DNA of 64,000 nt from Paraburkholderia sp. BCC1884 (GTDB lineage Bacteria; Pseudomonadota; Gammaproteobacteria; Burkholderiales; Burkholderiaceae), in assembly GCF_900996225.1 (NCBI RefSeq), contig NZ_CAAJGL010000101.1:62001-126000 (forward strand). Direction: 5' to 3'. Below are positions 41,896 through 50,874 of the stretch, piece by piece; the first letter of the stretch is position 1, and each line of letters begins with the position of its first letter. The notes beneath the pieces are model-generated. The model was not told where the DNA came from, made no database searches, and was given only the letters and a program-made list of their open reading frames with translations. Position numbers and translations under genes: made by a program.

Positions 41896-44688
41896 ATGAC
41901 CGACGCTACTCTCCTGAGTTCCAGCTATTCACACTATGCAGCACGCGCCGTGACGGCCCGTCCGTCACTCATGGCGCAAGTAGAGGCGCTCGCCTGCGCC
42001 CCGCTGACGCGCGAGCGCATCGACGCGCGCTTCGACGTGTTGTGTGCCGAAGCCGCCGGCGCGGCCGCTGCGCCGCTGAGCGAGGATGCACTCAAACGGG
42101 CCTTGCGTCAGTTGCGAACCGAGGTGTTTTGCGCCGTGATGGAGCGCGATCTGGCGGGTGAGGCCGATGTCGCCGAGGTCACCGGTGCGATGACGGACCT
42201 GGCCGAGACGACGATCCAGCGGGCGCTCGCGGTGTTGTCCGCCGAACTCGAAGCGCTGTTCGGCGAACCGCGCGGGCCCGAAGGCGAGCGGCTCTCGCTC
42301 GGCGTGGTGGGCATGGGCAAGCTGGGCGGCCGCGAACTGAACGTGTCGTCGGATATCGATCTGATCTTCGTTTATGAAGAGGACGGCGAGACCGCCGGCG
42401 CTCAGCGTTCGCCGATTGCGACGCAGGACTTTTTTTCGCGGCTCGGCAAACGGCTGATCGGCGCGCTCGCCGAAGTGACCGCCGACGGCTATGTGTTCCG
42501 GGTCGATATGCGCTTGCGGCCGAATGGCGATTCGGGGCCGCTCGTGTGCAGTCTCGGCATGCTGGAAGAATATTTTTACGTGCAGGGCCGCGAGTGGGAA
42601 CGCTATGCGTGGATCAAGGGGCGGCTCGTGTCCGAGGCGGCGAGCGATTCGGCGCAGCGTCTGCAGAAGCAACTCGACGCGATCGTCATGCCGTTTGTCT
42701 ACCGCCGGTATCTCGACTTTGGTGTGATCAGCGCGATTCGCGCGCTGCATCTGCAGATTCGTCAGGAAGCGCAGCGCCGTGCGTCGATGCGGCCGGATAA
42801 GGCCGACGACATCAAGCTCGGGCGCGGCGGTATCCGCGAAATCGAATTCAGCGCGCAGGTGTTCCAGTTGATTCGCGGCGGCCAGGACGCGGGCTTTCGG
42901 GTCCGGCCGACGCTGGCCGTCCTGCGCCACGCGGCCACGCACGGCCTGATCGACACGACGGTGTGCGTGAAGCTCTCGCAGGCGTATCGCTTCCTGCGCG
43001 AACTCGAGCATCGTCTGCAATACCGTAACGATGCGCAAACCCACGCCATGCCGGTCGATCCCGAAGAGCGCGTGGCGCTGGCTCACGCGATGGGTTGCGA
43101 CGATTACGCGGCATTGATGACGCGGCTCGACGCGCATCGCGAGTTCGTCGAACAGCAGTTCGACCAGATTTTTGCCGACAAGGTGAACGGCCGCGACGGC
43201 TGCGGCGCGCCCGAAGACGGCGCCGCCGCCTGGATCTGGAGCAGTGCGCTCGCCGACGACAGTGCCGACGAAGCGCTCCACGCACGGCTCGTCGAACTGG
43301 GGATCGCCGAACCGGCCGACCTGCTGGCGCGGTTGCGCGGGATCTGGGGCTCGTCGCGCTATGCGGGGCTGGCCGAGCGTAGCCGGCAACGTTTCGACGT
43401 CGTCGCGCAACGGGCGCTCGAAGCCGCGCGCACGCTGGAGCCGCCCGAGCGTCGCGGCGATACCGTCGCGCGCTTTTTCGACCTGCTCGAAGCGGTGAGT
43501 CGGCGCGGCGCGTATCTGGCTCTGCTGACCGAATATCCGCAAGCGTTGCATCGGGTGTTGTCGGTGCTGGGCGGTTCGCGCTGGGCGGCGGGCTATCTGA
43601 TCCGCCATCCGCAGTTGCTCGATGAATTGCTGGACGACGAGGCCATCAACAGTCCGTTCGACTGGCCGGAGTTCAAACGCACGCTGCGCCTGCGGCTCGC
43701 GGCGGCCGACGGCGTCGAGCAGCAGATGGACCTGTTGCGGCACGCGCATCAGGCCGAGGTGTTCCGCATTCTGCTCATCGATCTGGCGGGCAAGCTGAGC
43801 GTCGAGCATGTGAGCGACCGCTTGTCGGAACTTGCCGACGCGGTGCTCGACGTCACGCTTCAGGCCGTCTGGAACCAGTTGCCGAAGCGGCATCGCGAAG
43901 TGCCGCGCTTCGCGGTGATCGCATACGGCAAGTTGGGTGGCAAGGAACTGGGTTATGCGTCGGACCTCGACGTGATCTTCCTCTACGACGACCCCGACGA
44001 TGCCGCGGCCGAGATCTATTCCACCTACACCCGCCGGCTCATCACCTGGCTGACGACCGCGACGGGCGCCGGCACGCTGTTCGACGTCGATCTGCGTTTG
44101 CGGCCGAACGGCGAGTCGGGGCTGCTCGTCACCGATCTGGACGCGTTCCGCCGCTACCAATTACGTGAGGGCGATGCGGCCAATACAGCGTGGGTCTGGG
44201 AGCACCAGGCGCTGAGTCGAGCGCGTTACTGCGCGGGCGATGCCGAGATCGGCGTCAGGTTCGAGGCCATCCGCGAACAGGTTTTGACCACGCCGCGCGA
44301 AGCCGCGCCGCTCGCGAAGGAAATCGTCGAGATGCGCGCGCGCGTGGAGGCGGGGCATCCGAACCACACGGCGTTGTTCGATCTGAAGCACGACAGCGGC
44401 GGCATGGTCGATATCGAGTTCACCGTGCAGTATTGGGTGCTGTTGCACGCGGCTGGCGATGCCGAGCTGATCCGCAATACCGGCAACATCGCGTTGCTGC
44501 GGGAGGTGTCGCGCTTCGGGCTGATGAGCGAAGCGGAAGCCGAGACGGTTGGGGCGGCGTATCGCACGTACCGCAAGTTGCAGCACAAGCTGCGGCTCGA
44601 CGGCATGGAGAAGGCGCGGGTCGATCCGGCGCGGGTGACGACCGAGCGGGAAGCGGTGCTGGCGTTGTGGAAGCGGGTGTTTGGCTGA
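41896..44688 (+). CDS. glnE: Glutamine synthetase adenylyltransferase/adenylyl-removing enzyme
   Basis: A 930-residue bifunctional regulator of glutamine synthetase. It has two nucleotidyltransferase domains. The N-terminal, deadenylylating one has GMGKLGGRELNVSSDIDLIF (about residue 138), and the C-terminal, adenylylating one has YGKLGGKELGYASDLDVIFLY (about 675; landmark GKELGYASDLDVIF). HD-like helical regions follow each. The paired Asp residues of both metal sites are present, so both activities should be intact. It diverges from yhdP. Length agrees with E. coli GlnE (946). Confidence 0.97.
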   Translation: MTDATLLSSSYSHYAARAVTARPSLMAQVEALACAPLTRERIDARFDVLCAEAAGAAAAPLSEDALKRALRQLRTEVFCAVMERDLAGEADVAEVTGAMTDLAETTIQRALAVLSAELEALFGEPRGPEGERLSLGVVGMGKLGGRELNVSSDIDLIFVYEEDGETAGAQRSPIATQDFFSRLGKRLIGALAEVTADGYVFRVDMRLRPNGDSGPLVCSLGMLEEYFYVQGREWERYAWIKGRLVSEAASDSAQRLQKQLDAIVMPFVYRRYLDFGVISAIRALHLQIRQEAQRRASMRPDKADDIKLGRGGIREIEFSAQVFQLIRGGQDAGFRVRPTLAVLRHAATHGLIDTTVCVKLSQAYRFLRELEHRLQYRNDAQTHAMPVDPEERVALAHAMGCDDYAALMTRLDAHREFVEQQFDQIFADKVNGRDGCGAPEDGAAAWIWSSALADDSADEALHARLVELGIAEPADLLARLRGIWGSSRYAGLAERSRQRFDVVAQRALEAARTLEPPERRGDTVARFFDLLEAVSRRGAYLALLTEYPQALHRVLSVLGGSRWAAGYLIRHPQLLDELLDDEAINSPFDWPEFKRTLRLRLAAADGVEQQMDLLRHAHQAEVFRILLIDLAGKLSVEHVSDRLSELADAVLDVTLQAVWNQLPKRHREVPRFAVIAYGKLGGKELGYASDLDVIFLYDDPDDAAAEIYSTYTRRLITWLTTATGAGTLFDVDLRLRPNGESGLLVTDLDAFRRYQLREGDAANTAWVWEHQALSRARYCAGDAEIGVRFEAIREQVLTTPREAAPLAKEIVEMRARVEAGHPNHTALFDLKHDSGGMVDIEFTVQYWVLLHAAGDAELIRNTGNIALLREVSRFGLMSEAEAETVGAAYRTYRKLQHKLRLDGMEKARVDPARVTTEREAVLALWKRVFG

Positions 44689-44711
44689 GGCGGGGGCGCC
44701 GCGTTCCACCC

Positions 44712-46382
44712 CTAAGCCGCCAGCATTTCCTTAGCGTGCTTCCGCGTGGTCGGCGTGATCTCCAACCCGCCGAGCATGCGCGCGACCTCCTCCACGCGGC
44801 TCGCCTTGTCGAGCGAAGTCACGCTGCTGACCGTGCCGCCCTTGCCATTGCCGGCCTTGGCCACCTGGAAGTGGTGGTCGCCGCGCGCCGCGACTTGCGG
44901 CAAGTGCGTGACGCACAGCACCTGGCGCGCTTGCCCGAGTTGATGCAGCAAGCGTCCAACGACCTCGGCGACACCACCGCCGATGCCCGTGTCCACTTCG
45001 TCGAAAATCAGCGTAGGTGTCGGACTGGCGGCGCTGGCGATCACGGCGAGCGCAAGACTGATCCGCGCCAGTTCGCCGCCCGAGGCCACCTTGGCGAGCG
45101 GCCGCAACGGCACACCCGCATGACCGGCGACGCGGAATTCCACCTGCTCCAGCCCATGCGCGCCACCCTCCGGCAGCGGCACCAGCGCGACTTCGAAGCT
45201 GCCGCCTTTCATCGACAGTTCCTGCATGCCGGTGGTGACCGCCGCGCCAAGCGCCTTGCCGGCCTTGGTGCGCGCCTTCGAGAGTTTTTTTGCGTCAGCG
45301 AGGAATTCTTCTTTCGCGCGCACTTCGGCGGCGTGCAGGCTGGCAAGGTCGGCCGCGGCGTCGAGCGCGGCCAGTTGTGCGCTGCGCGCTTCATGTTCCT
45401 CGGGCAGCGTTTCTGGCTGCAGGCGAAATTTGCGCGCAGTTGAATGCAGCGCGTCGAGACGCTTTTCCACCTGGGCGAGACGCTGCGGATCGAGTTCGAG
45501 CTTCTGCGCGTAGTGACTCAACGAATACGCCGCTTCCTGCAACTGGATTTCGGCGGGTTCGAGCGCGGCCAGCACGTCGTTCAACGCCGGATCGATCTCC
45601 GCCAGGTCGCGCACCTTCGATACGATCGACGCCAGATGCGTGATCATCGCCTCGTCCGACTCGGACAGCGCGCTCAACGCGCCCTGCACGCCGTCGATCA
45701 GATTCGCGGAGTGCGATAGCCGCCGATGCTCCGCGTTGACCTCTTCCCATTCGCCGGGCTGCGGCGCGAGCTTGTCCAGTTCGGTGAGCTGCCAGGCAAG
45801 GCGCTCGCGCTCGAGTTGCAACTCGCGGTCGCGCGTCTGCGCGTGTTCGACGGCCTGCACCTTGTCGCGCCACGTACGCCATGCCCGCGTCACGCCGGCC
45901 GCCGTCTCCGTGAGCCCGGCGTGCGTGTCGAACAGTTCGCGTTGCGCATCCGGGCGCATCAACAGCTGGTGGGCGTGCTGACCGTGAATGTCGACCAGCA
46001 TCTCGCCGAGCGCGCGCAACTGCGCGAGCGTCGCCGCCGTGCCGTTGATGAACGCCCGCGAGCGCCCGTTGGCGTCCACCACGCGCCGCAACATCACGGT
46101 GCCGCCGTGCGGGTCTTCTTCCGCGGAGGTGCCGAGCGCCTGCTCGTCGAGCCATTGCTCGACTTGCGCATGCGTTTCGAACTCCGCGGTGATGTCGGCG
46201 CGGCTTTCGCCGGTGCGCACCACGTTCGCGTCGGCGCGGGCGCCCAGCGCGAGCGCCAGCGCGTCGATCAGGATCGACTTGCCGGCGCCGGTTTCGCCGG
46301 AGAAAACGGTAAAGCCGCTGTCGAATTCAAGGTCGAGCGCGGCGACGATGACGAAGTCGCGTATCGAGAGATGGCGCAGCAT
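44712..46382 (-). CDS. recN: DNA repair protein RecN
   Basis: A 556-residue SMC-like ATPase. Walker A is FSGETGAGKSILIDALALAL, the signature VASGGELARISLALAV and Walker B FDEVDTGIGGGVAEVVG. A long coiled coil (about 155-370) lies between. RecN gathers broken DNA ends. It follows nadK by 83 bases; the nadK-recN order is shared with E. coli, where recN is SOS-controlled. No clear LexA box is visible in the gap. It converges on glnE with only 23 bases between. Confidence 0.96.
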   Translation of the reverse strand: MLRHLSIRDFVIVAALDLEFDSGFTVFSGETGAGKSILIDALALALGARADANVVRTGESRADITAEFETHAQVEQWLDEQALGTSAEEDPHGGTVMLRRVVDANGRSRAFINGTAATLAQLRALGEMLVDIHGQHAHQLLMRPDAQRELFDTHAGLTETAAGVTRAWRTWRDKVQAVEHAQTRDRELQLERERLAWQLTELDKLAPQPGEWEEVNAEHRRLSHSANLIDGVQGALSALSESDEAMITHLASIVSKVRDLAEIDPALNDVLAALEPAEIQLQEAAYSLSHYAQKLELDPQRLAQVEKRLDALHSTARKFRLQPETLPEEHEARSAQLAALDAAADLASLHAAEVRAKEEFLADAKKLSKARTKAGKALGAAVTTGMQELSMKGGSFEVALVPLPEGGAHGLEQVEFRVAGHAGVPLRPLAKVASGGELARISLALAVIASAASPTPTLIFDEVDTGIGGGVAEVVGRLLHQLGQARQVLCVTHLPQVAARGDHHFQVAKAGNGKGGTVSSVTSLDKASRVEEVARMLGGLEITPTTRKHAKEMLAA

Positions 46383-46465
46383 GGAAGTGGTCTGGTGAGC
46401 TTGAGGTTCGGGTTCGGCTACGACGGGCGGCGTTCAGCGTTCGTGTTCCAGGCTTCGCTCGCCGC

Positions 46466-47368
46466 TCAGGGCTTGGGGTCTTCTTCGTGCGACGGGTATT
46501 CGTTCCAGTGCAGCTTCTTGCGCAACGTGGCGAAAAAGCTGTAGCCGACCGGATGCAGCATTGGCACGGTATGGCGGGAGCGGCGTACTTCGATGGTGTC
46601 GCCCAACTCCAATGAGGTGAACGACTGCATGTCGAAGTTCACGTTGACCTCGCGCCCGGACACGATCTGAATGCTGACCTTCGAGTCGTCCGGCAGCACG
46701 ATCGGCCGGTTCGACAACGCATGCGGCGCGATCGGCACCAGCACGATGCCCTGCAGTTGCGGATGCAGGATCGGCCCCTGCGACGAAAGCGCGTAAGCGG
46801 TCGAGCCGGTGGGCGTGGCGACGATCAGGCCGTCCGAGCGCTGGTTGTACATGAAGCGGCCGTCCACCGAGACGTGCAGCTCCGCCATGCCCGAAAAGCC
46901 GCTGCGGTTGACCACCACGTCGTTGAAGGCCAGGGCGTGATAGATCGCATTGCCGTCGCGCATGATGCGCGCTTCGAGCAGCACGCGTTCTTCGCGCTCG
47001 AAATTGCCGGTCAGCATTTGCGGCACGATCTCGCGCATGTCGGAGATCGGGATGTCCGTGATGAAGCCGAGCCGTCCGTGGTTGATGCCGATCAACGGCG
47101 TGCGGTAGGGCGCGAGCTGCCGTCCGATACCCAGCATCGTGCCGTCGCCGCCCAGCACCACGGCGACGTCGGCGCGCGCGCCGATCTCGGCGGGACGCAG
47201 CGCCGGATAGTCGGTGACGCCGATTTCGGCAGCGGTATCGGCTTCGAACACGACCTCGAAGCCGCGTTTGGCGATGCACGAGGCGAGCGCGGTCAACGGC
47301 TCGGCAATACCCGGCGTATTGTTGCGCCCGACGAGCGCGACGGTCTTGAACTGACTGGTCACTTGCAT
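46466..47368 (-). CDS. nadK: NAD kinase
   Basis: A 300-residue enzyme that phosphorylates NAD to NADP. The GGDGT motif is in VAVVLGGDGTMLGIGRQL, and the NE/D region is DVVVNRSGFSGMAELHVSVD. TPTGSTAYALSSQGPI is the third conserved block. It diverges from hrcA across a 318-base gap and is followed by recN. Length agrees with E. coli NadK (292). Confidence 0.97.
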   Translation of the reverse strand: MQVTSQFKTVALVGRNNTPGIAEPLTALASCIAKRGFEVVFEADTAAEIGVTDYPALRPAEIGARADVAVVLGGDGTMLGIGRQLAPYRTPLIGINHGRLGFITDIPISDMREIVPQMLTGNFEREERVLLEARIMRDGNAIYHALAFNDVVVNRSGFSGMAELHVSVDGRFMYNQRSDGLIVATPTGSTAYALSSQGPILHPQLQGIVLVPIAPHALSNRPIVLPDDSKVSIQIVSGREVNVNFDMQSFTSLELGDTIEVRRSRHTVPMLHPVGYSFFATLRKKLHWNEYPSHEEDPKP

Positions 47369-47686
47369 GCCGGCATTACACCATAGGTAGGGCCTGAAAA
47401 GAACCGCGCACCGGCCCGTTGATGAGCCGGTCTACACGGGCCGTCAGCGTAGCGCGCGATTATCGATAGAATGGTGAAGCCTTGATGACACGCGCGCCGC
47501 TGGAAATGCGGCGGCGTGCCGGCAGCCGGGCCGCCCAGAAGGCGTCCGGTGATGCGCCGGACTGAACGCCGGGGAACCTGCCGGACCGGAGGCAACGCGC
47601 CGCAGCGGCAAAGCGTGGCGCGTTCGTCAGGGATGGGCGCCCTTCGCGCTCGCGGTAGTCGTGCCATTAAGCTAAAATTTTCCGTC
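47369..47686. other. Divergent intergenic region nadK/hrcA
   Basis: A 318-base gap with no credible gene. TAAAAT at 47673-47678 lies only nine bases before the hrcA ATG, and no ribosome site is present. A leaderless hrcA transcript is therefore possible. TAGAAT near 47470 is another weak -10. No CIRCE inverted repeat is present. Confidence 0.5.
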
Positions 47687-48706
47687 ATGCTAGATCCTCG
47701 CGCACAAACCCTCCTCAAAACGCTGATCGAGCGCTACATCGCCGAAGGTCAGCCGGTCGGCTCGCGCACGTTGTCGCGCTACTCGGGCCTCGAACTGAGC
47801 CCGGCCACGATCCGTAACGTGATGTCCGATCTCGAGGACCTGGGGCTCGTGATCAGTCCGCATACTTCCGCCGGCCGCATTCCCACGCCGCGCGGCTATC
47901 GCCTCTTCGTGGACACGATGCTGACGGTGGAGTCTGCCGCCGACGAAGAAGCGGTCATGCGCACCATCAAGACTACGCTGCAGGCAGGCGAGCCGCAGAA
48001 AATCGTGGCCGCCGCGGCGAGCGTGCTGTCCAGCCTGTCGCAGTTCGCCGGCGTGGTGCTGACACCGCGGCGCAGCCACGTGTTCAAGCAGATCGAGTTC
48101 ATGCGTTTGTCCGACAAACGCATCCTGCTGATCATCGTGACGCCCGAGGGCGACGTGCAGAACCGCATCATGGCGACCCAGCGCGACTTTTCGCCGTCGC
48201 AACTGGTCGAGGCTTCCAATTACATCAACGCGCATTTCGCCGGCCTCTCGTTCGACGACGTGCGCCGCCGCCTGCGAGAGGAAATCGACGAACTGCGCGG
48301 CGATATGACCACGCTGATGCACGCCGCGGTCACGGCCAGCACCGAGGAATCCGATACGGGCGAGAACGTGCTGATTTCCGGCGAGCGCAATCTGCTCGAA
48401 GTGGCCGACCTCTCCTCCGACATGGCGCGCCTGCGCAAGCTGTTCGATGTGTTCGACCAAAAGACCAGTCTCCTTCAATTGCTCGACGTGTCGAGTCACG
48501 CGGCGGGCGTGCAGATTTTCATTGGCGGCGAGTCCAATCTCGTGCCGATCGAAGAAATGAGCGTGGTCACCGCGCCGTACGAGGTGAACGGCAAGATCGT
48601 CGGCACGCTCGGCGTGATCGGCCCGACCCGCATGGCCTACAACCGCGTGATCCCGATCGTGGACATCACCGCGCGCCTGCTTTCGCTCACGCTCAGCCAG
48701 CAGTAA
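47687..48706 (+). CDS. hrcA: Heat-inducible transcription repressor HrcA
   Basis: A 339-residue repressor that binds CIRCE elements at groESL-type operons. The N-terminal winged helix has GQPVGSRTLSRYSGLELSPA and IRNVMSDLEDLGLV, then HTSAGRIPTPRGYRLFVD. The C-terminal part includes VFIGGES-like IFIGGESNLVPIEEMSVV and LGVIGPTRMAYNRVIP. The start at 47687 (MLDPRAQTLL) is the family start but has no ribosome site. HrcA and a sigma-32 type grpE promoter occur together here, a dual heat-shock system known in some betaproteobacteria. Confidence 0.96.
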   Translation: MLDPRAQTLLKTLIERYIAEGQPVGSRTLSRYSGLELSPATIRNVMSDLEDLGLVISPHTSAGRIPTPRGYRLFVDTMLTVESAADEEAVMRTIKTTLQAGEPQKIVAAAASVLSSLSQFAGVVLTPRRSHVFKQIEFMRLSDKRILLIIVTPEGDVQNRIMATQRDFSPSQLVEASNYINAHFAGLSFDDVRRRLREEIDELRGDMTTLMHAAVTASTEESDTGENVLISGERNLLEVADLSSDMARLRKLFDVFDQKTSLLQLLDVSSHAAGVQIFIGGESNLVPIEEMSVVTAPYEVNGKIVGTLGVIGPTRMAYNRVIPIVDITARLLSLTLSQQ

Positions 48707-48878
48707 TCGCCGGCGCTTTCCCGCTGAGCAGGTTCACGCCGTCCATGATGCGTGACGGCGCGCGGCTTGCCAATTGGCCGAATGGCCAGGGGTGTCCGGC
48801 GGACCGGGCGGCATACCGCGCCGCTATAATGATTCCCATCTGAATCGACTTTTCGCCTACTGGTTAAACCCGCTGCCT

Positions 48879-49949
48879 ATGCGCTTCGACCTCGAGCGAC
48901 CTTCACAGAACGCCACGTCGCACCGCGTCGCCGTGCTGCTGATCAATCTCGGCACGCCCGACGCGCCGACGCCGCGCGCGGTTCGCCGCTACCTTGCGCA
49001 GTTCCTGTCCGACCCTCGGGTGGTGGAAATTCCGGCGTTGCTCTGGCAGATCATTCTGCGCCTGCTGATCTTGCCGTTCCGGGGCCGTTCTTCGGCCAAG
49101 AAGTACGCCGCAGTCTGGATGCCGGAAGGTTCGCCGCTGCGCGTCCATACCGAAAAGCAGGTGGAAGGCTTGCGTCATCTGCTGCAACTGAATGACTACA
49201 CGGTGCTCGTCGATTACGCGATGCGCTACGGCACGCCCGGTATTCCGGCCATGCTGAACCAGTTGAAGCTGGCTGGCGCCGAGCGCGTGCTGCTCATGCC
49301 GATGTATCCGCAGTATTCGTCATCGACCACCGCCACCGCTTTCGACGACGCCTTCTCGGCGCTCAAACGCATGCGCAATCAGCCGGAGATCCGCACGGTG
49401 CGTCAATACGCCGATCATCCCGCTTACATTGCGGCGTTGGCGGCGCAGGTGCATCAATATTGGCATCAGCACGGCCGCCCGGATTTTGCGGCGGGTGACA
49501 AGCTGGTGCTCAGTTTCCACGGCGTACCCAAGCGCACCCTCGATCTCGGCGATCCCTATCACGAGCAGTGTCAACAGACCGGCGCCTTGTTGATGCAGGC
49601 GCTCGAGCTGACGCCGGTGGAATGCCGGATCACCTTCCAGTCGCGCTTCGGCAAGGCGGAATGGTTGCAACCCTACACGGCACCGACTCTGAAAGAATTA
49701 GGCGCGGCAGGCGTGCGGCGTGCTGATGTGTTCTGTCCGGGCTTCACGGCCGACTGCCTTGAAACGATCGAGGAAATCGGCATGGAAGTGCGTGACGAGT
49801 TCGTGCATGCGGGTGGCAAGGAGTTTCACCGGATCGCCTGCGTGAACGCATCGCAGCCCTGGATTGCCGCGCTCGGCGAAATCGTCGCGCAGAATCTTCA
49901 GGGCTGGCCGGTGCAATCGGTGCCGGTGCCGCATATCACTGGGGCTTGA
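48879..49949 (+). CDS. hemH: Ferrochelatase
   Basis: A 356-residue enzyme that inserts ferrous iron into protoporphyrin IX, the last haem step. Visible marks are VAVLLINLGTPDAPTPRAVRR (landmark LLINLGTPDAPTP), LMPMYPQYSSSTTATAFDD, LVLSFHGVPKRTLDLGDPY (metal-binding His) and VFCPGFTADCLETIEEIGME. A TATAAT lies at 48825-48830, about 50 bases before the ATG, with no clear -35. It is followed by hslR, which starts eight bases after the hemH stop. Confidence 0.96.
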   Translation: MRFDLERPSQNATSHRVAVLLINLGTPDAPTPRAVRRYLAQFLSDPRVVEIPALLWQIILRLLILPFRGRSSAKKYAAVWMPEGSPLRVHTEKQVEGLRHLLQLNDYTVLVDYAMRYGTPGIPAMLNQLKLAGAERVLLMPMYPQYSSSTTATAFDDAFSALKRMRNQPEIRTVRQYADHPAYIAALAAQVHQYWHQHGRPDFAAGDKLVLSFHGVPKRTLDLGDPYHEQCQQTGALLMQALELTPVECRITFQSRFGKAEWLQPYTAPTLKELGAAGVRRADVFCPGFTADCLETIEEIGMEVRDEFVHAGGKEFHRIACVNASQPWIAALGEIVAQNLQGWPVQSVPVPHITGA

Positions 49950-49957
49950 GCGGACAC

Positions 49958-50365
49958 ATGAATTACAAGGTCTTGACCGAAGCGGGCGCGAAACTGCGCA
50001 TCGACAAATGGCTTTGGGCGGCGCGCTTCTTCAAGACGCGCTCGCTGGCGGCGCACGCTGTCGAAAAAGGTCATGTGCGCATCGGCGGCGCCAGTGTGAA
50101 GCCGGCCAAGGACGTGCGGGTCGGCGACCTGGTGGAGATCGAGATCGAGCGGATCGTGTGGCAGGTGGAAGTGCTGGGCGTGTGCGATGTGCGCGGCCCG
50201 GCGAGCATTGCGCAGACGCTCTATGCTGAAACCGGGGAGAGCAAGGTAAAGCGGCAGGTCGAACAGGAACGGCGCAAGACTTATCGCGAGCCGGCCGCCG
50301 CCCTGCATGGGCGACCGACCAAGCGCGACCGGCGCACTATCGACAAACTTTCAGGTGGGGATTGA
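49958..50365 (+). CDS. hslR: Heat-shock ribosome-associated S4-domain protein Hsp15
   Basis: A 135-residue protein with an S4 RNA-binding domain (LRIDKWLWAARFFKTRSLAAHAVEKGHV, landmark IDKWLWAARFFKTR) and a basic C-terminal tail (ERRKTYREPAAALHGRPTKRDRR; landmark GRPTKRDRR). E. coli Hsp15 binds 50S subunits with a stuck nascent chain and helps recycle them. The ATG at 49958 is eight bases after hemH; a TTG four codons earlier is possible. Its last 29 bases overlap a small antiparallel gene. Confidence 0.93.
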   Translation: MNYKVLTEAGAKLRIDKWLWAARFFKTRSLAAHAVEKGHVRIGGASVKPAKDVRVGDLVEIEIERIVWQVEVLGVCDVRGPASIAQTLYAETGESKVKRQVEQERRKTYREPAAALHGRPTKRDRRTIDKLSGGD

Positions 50366-50498
50366 ACAGTTGTTCCATGGTCGCGTGCACGCCGCCGTAT
50401 TCGGTAGTGTGATCGTTGACCGCCCCAGACATACAGATGGTCGTGGTGCCCGCAATCAGTACCAATGCGACCACCGAGATTGCAAAGGTCAGTTTCAC
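50337..50498 (-). CDS. Small secreted or membrane-anchored peptide, 53 residues
   Basis: On the minus strand a strong AGGGGAG ribosome site sits four to five bases before a GTG at 50498. The frame runs 53 codons to TAG 50337. The N-terminus MKLTFAISVVALVLIAGTTT is a typical signal peptide or membrane anchor. The remainder (ICMSGAVNDHTTEYGGVHAT...) is polar with two cysteines. Cys22 is not in a good lipobox. It runs towards hslR and overlaps its 3' end by 29 bases. No family is recognised; the ribosome site and signal sequence argue that it is real. Confidence 0.65.
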   Translation of the reverse strand: MKLTFAISVVALVLIAGTTTICMSGAVNDHTTEYGGVHATMEQLFNPHLKVCR

Positions 50499-50874
50499 GG
50501 TACTCCCCTTGGGAAGATTCAGGATTAAGACAGTTGAATCAGGTGGAAATGCAGAATGTCGGAAAGGCTTACGTCAGATTAGGGTTAACGCGTCTTTTCC
50601 GATGCTTTAATGGAGCATAGGCCACTTGTTGACGGCACTCAATCTCAATCTGATTGCGTCGCAATAATGGTTGTAACCGGGCATTTCTGCCGCACGGCCA
50701 TGGTGCGAAAACTTCCGGGAGAGCCGCTTGAAATGGTTCTTTCCGGCCCTATCTATCGTTTCAATAGGCGGAGGGGCGTAAGGTCGTCTGTCGCTATTTT
50801 GCAACGCAGCAATTACGACTGCTCTGACTGGCAACCGCCACCGTTGGCTTTTACTTTTTAACGACTTCAGCGAT
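50499..50874. other. Intergenic region between the small peptide gene and grpE
   Basis: This 376-base divergent region must hold the small peptide promoter (minus) and the grpE promoter (plus). Apart from the sigma-32-like site, no structure or gene stands out; an 83-codon plus frame here has no ribosome site. Confidence 0.5.
50727..50755 (+). promoter_or_regulatory. Sigma-32-type heat-shock promoter of grpE
   Basis: CTTGAAA at 50727-50733, a 13-base spacer and CCCTATCTA at 50747-50755 match the sigma-32 consensus (CTTGAAA, CCCCATNTA) with one mismatch. It lies about 120 bases before the grpE start. Confidence 0.85.

Noticed and set aside
50610..50861. 83-codon plus-strand ORF before grpE
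   Set aside because: It spans the sigma-32-like promoter, has no ribosome site and shows no domain.
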